This document shows, piece by piece, positions 46,660-57,944 of a stretch of DNA of 64,000 nt; position 1 is the stretch's first letter; each line of letters opens with the position of its first letter. The notes under the pieces were generated by a model. The model was not told the origin of the DNA. It ran no database searches and saw nothing but the letters and a program-made list of their open reading frames with translations. The stretch comes from Panaeolus papilionaceus (lineage: Eukaryota > Basidiomycota > Agaricomycetes > Agaricales). Both the position numbers and the translations under genes were made by a program. The stretch is taken from assembly GCA_015501605.1 (NCBI GenBank), contig JADNRZ010000018.1, positions 868,001-932,000 of the forward strand, read 5' to 3'.

Positions 46660-49600
46660 ATGTCGCCTCCTCCTCCTCCACCTCCTCCCCCCATCTGCTT
46701 CCCCTTTGGCAGCTCAAAACCAAAGCGACGTCTCTCCTGGTCGCAATCTCCTCTTCCCATACCTCGTGAACACAAGGAAAAAGTCATAGACCGAAAAACT
46801 TTACTCCTGCATCCACAGCTGATTCCCTTACCTTGCATTCAGATTCCGAAAAGTACGACGACTTTGGCGAAAACCAGCCCATTATCAGTAAACAGGACAA
46901 CTAAAAAGTGGGGTTATGGCTGGGGCTTTGGAAAGAAGGACAAGGAGAGGGAGTATGAAGAAGAGTCAGCACAGACGTATCGGAGTGGAGGCAGTCACTC
47001 TACTGCTCCCAAACCACGCCCACCATTAGGTGGACATACTCTCACCCCTCAACACCCAACGTCTACCCTTGTTGGGTCTGTCCTCAACAGGAAGATGGAC
47101 GAGCCCGACACTGTCCGCCCCAAAGTCGACACAACAGCTCGTATTGATGAATTGAGACATCTGATGGCGAAGGATAACTTGGACTACTAGTACGTTTCGC
47201 TTCGTGCACTCAATCCACCCTACATCTACTAACAATTTTTCTTCCTGTAGTGTGATTCCCAGTGAGGATGCTCACGGCTCAGAGTACGTCGCCGCGAGCG
47301 ACAAACGCCGAGAGTTTATCTCAGGGTAAGCCCGTGCTCAAAAATGTTCATTTCCGGCTTCTGCTAAGTATATCAAATTTCTCTCGCTCTAGGTTCACTG
47401 GGTCAGCTGGCCAAGCTGTCGTCAGCAGAAATTCTGCTTACCTGTTGACTGACTCGCGTTACTGGATCCAAGCTCAACAGGAGGTCGATAACAACTGGAC
47501 CCTCGTCCGGGTCGCCGGTATCAACCAACCTCAGGATTGGATCGAATGGATCGTTGTAAGTCTCTCACTTTGTTCATTATTCAACGAAGCTCCATATTTA
47601 ATTCATATGTGATTCTCTAGGCACGGAGCAAAGGTACAAAAATCGGTATTGATGCTCGCATGATCTCTCACGAGAAGGCAACGCTCCTCAACTCCAAACT
47701 TGCACCCCTGGACTCCAAGCTCGTTTACCCACCGCAGAATCTCATCGACTTGGTCTGGAAGGACAAGCTACCTAAGTCAACTGACAATGTTTACGTGCAC
47801 AGTCTCGAGTTTACGGGTGTCGGCGCCGATTTAAAGCTTGCCAAGGTTCGGGAGTGGATCAAGGCTCAGCCTCCTGCTGTTCCTTCGTATTCCATGTCAA
47901 AGCCTACTGCTGCCCAGAAACATGTTGGCACACTCGTTACTTCCCTTTCGTGCATTGGTACGTTATTTTCTCTTTAGTCTCTCACGCGGCATGAAGTGAC
48001 GATTCTATTCCAAAATAGCCTACGTTCTCAATCTCATAGGATCCGATATTCCCTACAACCCCCTATTCCACGCCTACCTCTTCATCGGTACCACCAGGGC
48101 GATCCTCTTCGTGGCAGAGGGCAAGCTGGTCAATAATCAAACCGGAACTCTCGTGAAGGACTACTTGAATGATCTTGGAGTTGAGCAGCGACCGTATACG
48201 GATCTATGGCCATTCCTTCACCGTAGGGAATGGGGTGAAGGGAAGGTATGTTACTCCTTCATGTCCGCTGAGAGTTTTGTGCTGATTTCACCGGTCAATC
48301 TTGTTAGGTCCTCATTACACCCCAAACATCGTATGCGATCTCACTCATGCTGACGCACTTCCGCTATACCATTGCCACCTCACCTATTGAGACAATGATG
48401 TTAATCAAAAACGAAACCGAAATCGACGGGATGAGGCGTGCTTACCTTCGCGATGGCGCAACATTTGTAAGTAACCTCTGGCGTCATTAACTGCGGCCCA
48501 CTAACATTGTTATCTCTCTTTTTTATGTTCCGTTCCTATATAGGTCAAGTTCCTAGCGTGGCTCGACGCCAAATTCCCAGAAGGGTGTGACATCACAGAG
48601 TGGGAGGCTGCCTTCAAGTTGACCGAGGTCAGAAACAAGGACAAGAACTTCATGGGACTGGCGTATGAGAACACCTCAGCCACCGGACCTAACGCTGCGC
48701 TTCCCCGGTACTCGCCAAAGAAGGCTACAGCAGCCATTATCCGCAAGGATGTCCCGTACCTCAAGTAAGTCGATCTCCCAATCCTGTTTTGCCTGTTTAG
48801 CTCAACACACTTCATTGCCCGCGACATTTAGTGATTCCGGTGCTCATTATTACGATGGAACCTGCAAAGTAACGCGAACGGTGCATTTCAGCCAGCCCAC
48901 ACCTGAGATGTGTGAGGCGTATACACGTGTATTGCAAGGACATGTGCGTTTCATTTCTTTTGTCCTGCTCAGCACCCAATTCAGTCTTACTGATCTTGCA
49001 ATTACCTGTTTACCCTTTACCCAATTGTCCGTAAACTCCACGTCTACAGATTGCCATTGATAGCGGCATCTTCCCTGAGGGTATGTCAGGAAAGCAGCTC
49101 GACGTCCTTGTATGCCAGGCTCTTCGGAAGGGCGGCTTGAATTACAACGTGAGTCCTGCCCCTTACGGTCGCCAAGAGGACAGCTGCAGACCTTGGATGT
49201 CTGCAATTGTTCTTTGACAATCCTTTTTGGAGTAACGATAACTGACTTGGTTGTTTGACCTGAGCAGCACGGAACTGGTTATGTGTTTAGAGCGTTCGTG
49301 ACTATGCATGAAGCTCCTCACGAATTGTCAAGCAACATTGCGCTAACCCCTGGGCACATTGTCACCAATGAGACAGGTTTCTGTGAGTAGAACTTTCCCA
49401 TGTCTGATCGCTTTTCTTTTCTGTGTTCTGTCCCTTCACAGCATTAAGACTCTTACTGACTTGGAATTCCTCTTTCTCTACCTTGCTTTTAATTAATCAG
49501 ATCTTGAAGGCCAATGGGGAATGTGCATTAAGTCTGCCCTACTCGTGAAGCGCATTAAGGTAAGCTTGTTGATGTCCCTTTATGGCTCTTATGGTCTTGT

Positions 49601-50023
49601 ATTCTTATGTTTCCCCCCTTCTTCTCTATTTTAGTCACAAGGCGAATTAAATGGTGATATTTTGCTCAGCTTTGAACGTTTCACTTGTGTGCCCATCCAA
49701 ACCTGTATGGTTATGGAAAGCATGCTGACTAAGGAAGAGAAGCAATGGCTCAAGGTATATCAACATCCCCACCTTGTTGTTTTGGGCTCCCATGCCTTCA
49801 CTGGGCTTCCTTTTGTCTTATTTCTCTTCATGTGTGGATGTGACCATGCTTGTCAGACATATTGACCCTAAAACTCTTTTTCTTGTGGCTTCTTGTGGCA
49901 TATTGGAATGTTATACTTACATGCTTTATTCTGTAGAATCATAATCAGAGGTGCTATGAGAAACTGGCACCTTACCTCAAAGATGACAAGCAGGCCTTGA
50001 AATGGCTGAAGAGGGAGTGCTGA
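46660..50023 (+). CDS. Aminopeptidase P-like protein (M24B), full length but active site largely lost
   Basis: Aminopeptidase P normally removes an N-terminal residue before proline, using two Mn ions. The start at 46660 (MSPPPPPPPPPICFPF) opens a variable N-terminal extension. The creatinase-like domain follows: IDELRHLMAKDNLDYYVIPS, DAHGSEYVAASDKRREFISG, LTDSRYWIQAQQEVDNNW. The catalytic domain keeps its length and frame to LKWLKREC at 50023 across more than ten introns. Against human XPNPEP1 numbering from family knowledge, Asp415 (NDSGAHYYDG) and Glu523 (TNETG) are kept. Asp426 is Lys (DGTCKVTRT), His489 is Tyr (HGTGYVFRAF), Glu537 is Lys (GMCIKSALLVK) and the catalytic His395 is Arg (NAALPRYSP). 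His498 (MHEAPHE) remains. Dinuclear metal binding is not expected. It is either a pseudoenzyme or a gene just starting to decay; no frameshift or stop was found. Confidence 0.85.
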
Positions 50024-51187
50024 CCCTGGTATTGGTCTCACCTATGGCCATTGGCATCTCAATTGACTGAGACCAGAGACTTAGACACCCATCTTGATCA
50101 CCCTGGTCTCCTCTTGATGCTCTTTTTTTCATCATTATCCTCTTTGCCTATTCACCTCCCCCTTTCCAGTCTGTCAGAGATGAGGGAATACACATTCCCA
50201 CTCCACTCTGCAATATTGCTTGTTGAATGTTTTCCATCGACAAACATATGACTTAATTACTCTCCCTAATTATATTTTCAGTTGGTCAATTGAGTGATGG
50301 TGCTGATATGTGCACTTCATAAACACACACACATAGGGAAACAATTATTGAATTGCAACCTGTTATGTAAAGTAAATAGTTCACAAAATACAGTTTTTAA
50401 TTGCAAGTTATTTGAGCAGGTGAACAGTAAATGCATGACTAACTAATCCTAAGTAAGCTTTCTTACTTGTTTAGACTCTTTGGAACACTCTCAGAATTCT
50501 CATACTCAGATCTTGGGTTTTCACTTATGTTTCCACTCAAAGTCACAAGTCTCAATTTCTCTTTTTATTTGGTTTTGACTATACTAGTTCCTCTAGTAGA
50601 TGCACACTCGTATTTATACTTTTCAACCCTGTGGTTTTATCAGACAGGTCACCCATACCATTTTCTCTCATCCTCCTGATTTACTCCTTTCTTTGTTGTT
50701 TGGGCTTATCATGCCTTGCCTCTAGGTTGTACTGGCTTGGGGAATTACTTAGGTGCTCCTGTCTGGTCTTGGTGCACCCTGAATGTGAGTATTCATGTGC
50801 TTTCTCTCTTGTGGCTAACCTTCCCTTTTGGTAATGAGGGTCCCTTTATACATGCTTGTTTCACCAAGGTTATGGAGCTGGTCTAGGTCCAACTCCAGCA
50901 CTTGACCTTGAGCCTAGGGTTTGGTATTGAGTGTGGGTTGGTATTAGCTCAGGTACATGTCATTACTTTCTTATTTCTGGGTTTACCTTACTGTCTTACT
51001 TGCAGTAAATGCTTAAATCTTATCAGTGCAAACAATCCCAGTCTATGACTGAGCATTGCAAGGGAAGAGCTATCAATTAGCATAGCAATCCTGGAGTGGC
51101 AATCTATCTCTAGGGCATACATGCACAAGAGAACCACATTTTCTCTTTTACCTCCCTGGTAAGGTCACACCTCCTGTTTGAGATTTA
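50024..51187. other. AT-rich, CpG-poor intergenic DNA
   Basis: No gene recognised. By hand count CpG is strikingly rare from here to about 52.8 kb, in contrast to the left three quarters of the window. Open frames such as 50467-50679 read as hydrophobic random text. Confidence 0.5.
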
Positions 51188-51976
51188 GTGATGTTCATGG
51201 GTTTAAAACCCTTGGGGTAACCTGGCAGGTAGCAAGGTAAGGGTTGGCTAGGTACAGGTTGGGGTAGGCCCTCCGCGACCTGTTGTAAAACCCATACCCT
51301 TGAGTGCAGGTACAGGTTTGCAATTTCCTTTTTTGGAACCATGCAGCAGGCCGATTTGAGTCAAATTTGAGCTGTAAATGCTCTTGTTTGTGTTCTGTTA
51401 CTCATTATATTATAGTAATTTATTATACCCAAAAATCCTTCTACATATTATCTACCTTATTTAACATCTTTAATGTGTAATATATGAGTATTGAGCAAAA
51501 ATAATATGTATTTATAGTCTAATACACCCTAAAAGCCTATTTTTAACAATATAATGCCATTGCCTGTATCAAGGCGAGTTTACACTGCAAAGCTGCGAAA
51601 CTTGGCACAATAATAGTGGCATAAATGAGATATGAGGCATATCTTATAATGTGCAGATCCACTGATGCATTACTGAGATATTTAGGGTATATTACTTGTC
51701 CGATTCCCTCTCGATAACCAGCTCTACAGCAGTAGATGTTAGACTTGTAATGTATAGACACTATGTAGGAGGGTAGGAGGGGTCAATACGTACATAACAA
51801 GCCCAAGAACACAAAAATCAGTCAAGTATGTCCCAAGATATAAGAAAAAGCGAAAAACCTGCCCTCTTGCTGGGCAGGTTTTTCAAATACCCATACCCAC
51901 CCTCATGGGTACGGGTTTTCTGGGGTACAGGTTGGGGTAGCCCCCTGGGTACCTGCAGGTTACCTGTGAACATCAC
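51188..51976. mobile_element. TA-flanked MITE-like element, 789 bp
   Basis: The ends form a terminal inverted repeat: GTGATGTTCA at 51188-51197 and its complement TGAACATCAC at 51967-51976, each flanked by TA (51186-51187 and 51977-51978), the target duplication of Tc1/mariner-type elements. Inside both ends are G-rich stretches with the shared direct segment GGTACAGGTTGGGGTAG (51251-51267 and 51924-51940). No transposase frame is present, so it would depend on an element elsewhere. The inner 450 bp is AT-rich. Confidence 0.65.
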
Positions 51977-51978
51977 TA

Positions 51979-53148
51979 TTGAGATTGGTCTGTTACATGG
52001 AGATGCAAGGTCTCAGTGTAGTGTAGTCTTATTCTGTTTGACCATCACCTCAATATTTTTGTCACCAATTTGACTTTGTCTATTGAAACTCTTGTTCCTG
52101 TTACATCATCTTTCCCCCCCTCCTCTTCTCTCTATCTTATCTTGTACCATCACTCCTTCTTATCTTATCATCATGTACTATCATCTCTCTTTGTACTTAT
52201 AGTTCGGCCTGATACTGGTGCTGTTGGCATAAAATGAAAAAATAATTAAAAAATAAATCAAAAAGAGAAGGGAAGAAAGGAGAAAAAGAGGAGGGAGTTA
52301 ATAAATATTCTACAGTAGCTAGCTTCCATTTAACCTTTTTGTACATTATCTGAAGTTAAAATGAGCATGTACAAGCTGATCTTCAGTGAGGGATACTTGC
52401 TTAGGGCCATCAGCTAAATAATTTGGCTGGATTTCTTCAAGTTTTTCTCTTTTGGGCAAATTTTCATGCTCTGTGAGGCAGGATACTCGCTTAATGGACA
52501 GCCAGCCAGCTGTGATGCCTTAACAGTGATGGGTATGATGTGCAGGGTCCTCGAAGCAGGGTCACCTTGAATTCCTGTGTGTGGGCTGAAATTCAAGGCC
52601 AGCACACACTTTTGGTTGCTTGTCCTGCTATATGTACCTTAGATTTATGACTATATATTCATAGTTTTTGTGCACACTCATTACATAGCTCACAATTGTT
52701 GCTTCAATGGGTCAGAGGTTATGCATCATCCATAAGGTGTAAAAAATTGCATATATTACCTTTAGCTACACATGTAATACAATTATTTTTGGATATATAC
52801 ATATATTTGAATTAAATGCACCATATTGTTCATTTTCTCCATATGAAAGGCTATCATTGTGTGTCAAAAGCCATTCGAATGAGCTTAACACAGGGGACAA
52901 TTCGATGTCCAGTTGCAAAAAAATCTTGTGATGGCTCTTGTCCGTCTGTCAACTGTCCCAACGACTTTTTCAAACTCAGACCAAGCACAAGGCAGAAAGG
53001 CTTGGAGATTGTGAGATCAACCAAACCAATTGCTTTGCCGAACAGGCCAGTTCAGCTCGTATTTTTAGTCTTATCCATGTTTGTAGAGATGAATGAAATT
53101 GACGTTATTTAAATGAAAAAGTTATCAGAAGGTTGCAAACTAAATTAT
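51979..53148. other. AT-rich, CpG-poor intergenic DNA
   Basis: Includes an A-rich block at 52230-52290. One 98-codon plus-strand frame at 52816-53112, starting MHHIVHFLHMKGYH, has several cysteines but no recognisable family and no supporting splice signals; it is not called. Confidence 0.45.
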
Positions 53149-55634
53149 CTACACTGTGCGATGCTGTCTGTTCAACTCCTTAACCAAGCCCTTGTTCAAT
53201 TCCTTCTCCTCCTTAGTTTCCCAGCATAGGCAGACATCATCAGTGTCAAGGATAATCTCTTGCAGCATGATTGTGTCCATTTTTCCGTCTTCATGATTAA
53301 CGACAACGCAAATGAGCATCTGCTTTTGATTTTCTTCGTCCCGCTGATGCGACAAATGCCAGATATATTTCCTGCAATCCCTTCCCTCAACAACCACCAT
53401 CAAGCTGTTATCACCTCTGTTGGGTGTTGGCCACCTTGGATGAACCCAGCTCAACTGCAGCCATCCCTCAACCTTGTTGCAAATGCAGCAGAAGGCCAAA
53501 GCTCCAGTAGGCTGCTCATCCACCCATACTGCCATTTGAGTACCAGGAATTCCTCCGCTGTGAACATTGACCTTGAGCTTGATGTGTAAGAGTTGATTGT
53601 CCAAAAGGGGGTGTACTTTTCCTTGATTTGAGGTAGCAACAGCAGCACTATCTGGTGCGTCTCTACCCAGCAGTGTCCTTGAGTTGGGGTTCCATGCAGG
53701 CTCATGGGATGAAATGCAGGACGAAGAATCAAGGGCTGGCTCGGCAGATGACTGTTTATCAGAGATCATATACGAGGGTGGGATATTCGGGGGTTTCTTT
53801 TTTGAATAATCAAGTAGTTTCATCTGCGATCTGTTGCAAAATTATTAAAGGCCTTTAGACAGAAGCCATACATACTTACGTGGCTTCAACGATATTGTCA
53901 TAATTGAGCTCAACTTCATTGAAAGGGTGATTGGGGTTGAACTCTTTGATACGTACAATTATCTTGAATTTTGATATGGGATTAGTGGACACTGCTTGGA
54001 TGGTACCGTGTCAACCTTTCCACGATGATTTGGTGATGATGATTCTGGTCCCAATCCAGGGCATATACTCCTTCGAGATTGAGGCTTGGCTAACAGGCAG
54101 ACTGACCATGGGACTGAATGGGATCTGGGTTAACCAAAGACAATTCACATGCACCTCGGTTTACTGAACCTGCTTTATTGTTAGAATAAATAAATCCTAT
54201 GTCATATTCGTTTAAAGGCATTACTGTGGTGTTAGACCCAGATGGCATCGTGGTGACAGACTCATCAATAATGTGGGCTATGTCTGTATCCAGAGAGACG
54301 ACCCAACCTTTCTTTCCTTGTGCCGCTCCACTCATGACTTCCATGTAGTCACCTATTTTGAATAGTTTCAGTACATCGCACCAGTACCACAATATGAGAC
54401 CAGATCCGTCCTCTAAATCAACCTTGACATAGCTTGAGTGGACCGTTTTTACTATGCCACACTTTCCCGAACTATGTTCCTCCACCCTATCCATCTCCAG
54501 GATGCACCACTCCACGGGGCATGGTAATCGCTTCTGATGATTTATGACGAGTGGATGGCGACTATTAATGAAAGAGTAGAACACCCTTGATGTGATCGCT
54601 GTAGGAGAGGTTGATATCGAAGAAAAGCTATAGTCTTTGCAAAATAGACCATGTTCGAAAACAAAAGTCCCCCCTGCTGTGTAACAGTGAGGCTGATCTT
54701 CAGAGACAGGCAATCTGCAACGCTGCGTGAACTCTGCAGGTTGAAACAATTTGGCATCTGGAACAATATCACGTCACTTGCGCTTTTTTTGCTGTTCTCG
54801 TGCATCGATGCTGGGAAAGCGTGGAATAACAAGAATTTTTACTCCCCAGGATTCAACCCGAGACACTAGCCCTATGTCACCTTTATACAACCCTTTTGAA
54901 ACTCTTACCCACTGCCTGATCTCAAAGGTATGCGAGCTGCTTTTCATTGTGAGGAGCTTTGTCCAGTCAGGCTCCTCGATAGTGTGCATGATTGGTCCTC
55001 GTATGGTGCATGGAATTCCCGGTGTCCTTCGCAATAAATGTATGATGGTTTCATCGATCTTTGCCTTGATATATATGCACCCCCAAACGGACTCTCTCAT
55101 GAATGCGCTCACAAGACTCTCCCCTGTAGTTTTCTGGAGCAAAAAAATTAGAGCATTTTCCTCCATTCCAAACTATAGATCGGTCAACTTTAGCTGTGTA
55201 TGTCCCTCGGAAGAAACTCACTTGACAAACAATGTGGTATAAAGGGTATTGGGGTCTGATCAAGTTGCTTGTACCTTCGTTAAGGTCATGATCTGAATTA
55301 ACCATTCTCCGACACTGTAGATGTGTGAGGAAGCTTTCAATCTCACGATCATTGTCCTGGCAATCAAGGTCGCTCCACAACTGATATGACTCAGGTGGTT
55401 GATTGACCTCTATGTCAGCCACTAAAAAGTCTGCGTAACTGTTAGTTAGCTGTATAGTTGAGGGGAAACGAAATGTACTGTACCACTCATATCATCTTCG
55501 GTTTCTGAGCCATCACTCCCACTCTCATTCTCATCCACATCTGCTTCAAGGTCCAAGAATGGGTTTGCACGCTTTGGAAACGAGTATCAACATCACAAGA
55601 AGTAGTTTTATTTGGTTAGACTTACGCACAGCAT
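53149..55634 (-). CDS. SPT5-like transcription elongation factor relative
   Basis: A member of the expanded SPT5-like family of Agaricomycetes, not the essential Spt5 itself. A tiny first exon at 55634 (MLC) joins to RANPFLDLEADVDENESGS, the acidic N-terminus typical of the family. Next comes an NGN-like segment, VWGCIYIKAKIDETIIHLLR through WTKLLTMK. KOW-type units follow: IRQWVRVSKGLYKGDIGLVS and VKILVIPRF; then KIGDYMEVMSGAAQGKKGWV. The last exon (53823-53149) holds WNPNSRTLLGRDAPDSAA, the block LMVVVEGRDCRKYIWHLSH, and a tail with DDVCLCWETKEEKELNKG ending at 53149. At least six exons are needed. True Spt5 binds RNA polymerase with Spt4 through NGN; whether this relative does so is unknown. 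Location in repeat-rich DNA fits a lineage-specific expansion. Confidence 0.7.
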
Positions 55635-55904
55635 AATTTTACTTAGTTGAGTGTTCAATTAACCTGTAAAAATATTGAGCACTTGAGTCGTGAATGAGAG
55701 TCCCCAGGCAGTACAACATGCACCCACCATAGCATTGCCACAGGTAGGTAAGTTACACTGTAGTTACTAAGTACTCTATGGAACAGACTACAGTGTATAT
55801 ACTTAGTTGATTCCACGGAACGCAGGTGGAATTCCTTCATAATGATATAAGACTATTATTAAGATTTGTGAATGGTAAGGATTGCACGAATGAAAGGATT
55901 GAAT
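55635..55904. other. Short spacer between the SPT5-like gene and the minisatellite
   Basis: AT-rich; must hold the promoter of the SPT5-like gene. Nothing further was recognised. Confidence 0.4.
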
Positions 55905-56600
55905 AGGTGAGTGGGGTGGCAGGAGGGTGGACAGATGAGACGGGGGGTCGTGATATGGATGGGAGGGTTAGGAGGACTCCGGGACATGGGGGTGAGTAAT
56001 ATAGCGGGCAGGTGAGAGAGCGGGTGGAAGAGCAGGTAGGGGGAGGTGAACAGGTGAGTCAGTGGGTAGGTAAGCAGGTGAGCAGGTGGGTGAGCAGGTG
56101 GGTGAGGGTGGGTGAGCAGGTTAGGGTGGGAGGGTGAGCAGGTAAATAAGCAGGTGGGTGAGCAGGTGAGGGTGGGTGAGCAGGTGGTTGAGGGAGGGTG
56201 AGTGGGTAGATGAGCGGATGGGTGAGCAGGTGGGTGAGCAGGTCAGGCTGGGTGGATGAGTGGGTAGATAAGCAGGTGGGTGAGTGGGTGAGGGTGGGTG
56301 GAGGTAGAGGAGTGGGGATGCAGGTGCATGAAGCAGCAGGTGAGGGTGGGTGAGCGGGTGGTTGAGGGAGGGTGAGCGGGTAGATGAGTGGGTCAGTGAG
56401 CAGGTGGGGGGAGGTACATGAACAGGTGGGTGAGTGGGTGAGGGTGAGTTTGTAACTGGGTGGGGAAGCAGGTATGTGAGCAGGTGGGGAAGCGCGTGAC
56501 GGTGGATGAGGAGGGCAGGTGGGTCATTGGGTGAAGGTCAGTGAGGAGACCGGCTGGAAGTGTATGAGAATGAGTGGAAGGGGGGTGAGGGACCACATGG
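55905..56600 (+). repeat. G-rich minisatellite, degenerate GGTGAGCAGGTGG units
   Basis: About 700 bp of imperfect tandem repeats built from units of 8-12 bp, mainly GGTGAGCAGG and GGTGGGTGAG with variants (GTGAGTGGGT, GTAGATGAGC). Strong purine/GT skew on the plus strand. Open frames on the minus strand are Pro/His/Thr-rich repeat translation, not genes. Confidence 0.85.
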
Positions 56601-56859
56601 ATAAGTGTGAGTGCCAGAGCAAACGGACATCAATTCATAGACCAGACACGTGTAAGAAGTTTTGCCGGATGGAAGAGGGACCATTGACTTTGTGACTCTT
56701 AGTAATACTCTGGACAATGATCAGGGTCAGTATCATGTGGGGCGGGGTGGGGCAGTGTAGTCCGCGGGTTCTTTGTCATCAAGGTTGATTCAATGAATTG
56801 TGTCATTGCTCCCATCTTTCACATCCCCCCACTTATTGATATCTCACTTTCAAAGTCCC

Positions 56860-57394
56860 ATGTCTGAAATCTTGCAGGACACCATAGAGATGCTTGAGAA
56901 AAAGGTGGAGGCCACACTGGACTTGATTGACAATGCTTCCGATGACACTGTTAAAAGGGAGTGGAGTAAAAATTACAAGCCACTGGTAGGAAGAACATCC
57001 AAATCGTTGATTCGGCGTTTTTTACATCAAATTTTCTTTTATATAGATGGAAAACCTGAAAAAACTGGGAAGCATGAAAGGAGGGAAGGAACGCCTCAAG
57101 CAATGGCCCGCTGTAGCCATAATCGATGTCTTAACGGTGGCCAAAAACTACGCGAACTACAAGCTACCAGCAGAATTTGATTTGAAAGATTTTATTCGAC
57201 AACAGAGAGTGGAAAATAAGGGACAGGGCAGAGAAACTAAATTAGCCGGTCCGTCAGGCAACACACGAGCAGAGAAGGTTGGCAAACGGAGCATGACAGG
57301 TGATCCCTCAAAGTCAACGGGCACAAAGGAGAATGTGGCATCTCTATCAGTCATGATGAAGCTTCAGCTAAGGCTAGTTGGCACAAGAGGTTGA
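56860..57394 (+). CDS. Hypothetical protein, possibly 3'-truncated by the foldback element
   Basis: The ATG at 56860 gives MSEILQDTIEMLEKKVEATL, a helical, coiled-coil-like start. A 61-bp intron (GTAGGA to TATAG) joins NYKPL to MENLKKLGSMKG. The second exon has WPAVAIIDVLTVAKNYANYK and a Lys/Gly-rich polar end, with the stop at 57394. Only seven bases separate the stop from the end of the foldback element at 57402, so the present C-terminus may not be the original one. No family is recognised. About 157 residues. Confidence 0.45.
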
Positions 57395-57944
57395 AGCTTC
57401 CACAGTGCTAGTGAGCACAAAAGACCTGCTGTTGTTGCGATAGGGTTTAGGATGGGGTGGAGGGGGGGGGGGGACTAGTATAGGGGGTATAGGGATAGAT
57501 ATAGGTGAACCTCTGGGGGTAGGAGGATGGGTAGGGGTGTTGGGGATAGGGGGGAAGGATGGAGGGATGCTGGATAGGGGCTTGGGGCTTATCTGGCTGG
57601 GTGGGGGTTGGGCAAATGTTGTCGGATAGATATGATATGGGTATGGGGGTGTAGAGAAAAAAATCAGGATCCCGGAATGGGTATTTTCGGGGTGGGGGGA
57701 TGAGTGGTTGGCGAGCAATTAAGGAAATACTCTCTCAGAGCCAGACACAAATCAAAATAAATCGAAAAAATAATATAAATCGCAAATAGCGCGCTCATTT
57801 TTGCTCCGATTGGGCTGAAATTTTGAACGCAGCCTTCCGCATATGATCCCCATCGACCCTTAAAAAATGTTTTTTTACATGGGTCACTTGAAAAGCCCCT
57901 ATCTTTGGCCCAAACAGTATCCTGCTCCATATTGCACTGCTCTG

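Noticed and set aside
52816..53112. 98-codon frame with several cysteines
   Set aside because: No homologous look, no promoter or splice context, and it sits in AT-rich decayed DNA.
56393..56596. His/Pro/Thr-rich open frame on the minus strand
   Set aside because: Pure translation of the minisatellite.
55905..56600. CRISPR-like array
   Set aside because: Units are degenerate and contiguous without spacers, in a eukaryotic genome; it is a minisatellite.
57374..57718. Proline-rich 114-codon frame and its twin at 61546-61866
   Set aside because: They are the same low-complexity C-rich DNA at the two ends of the foldback arms; translation of repeat text, not two genes.
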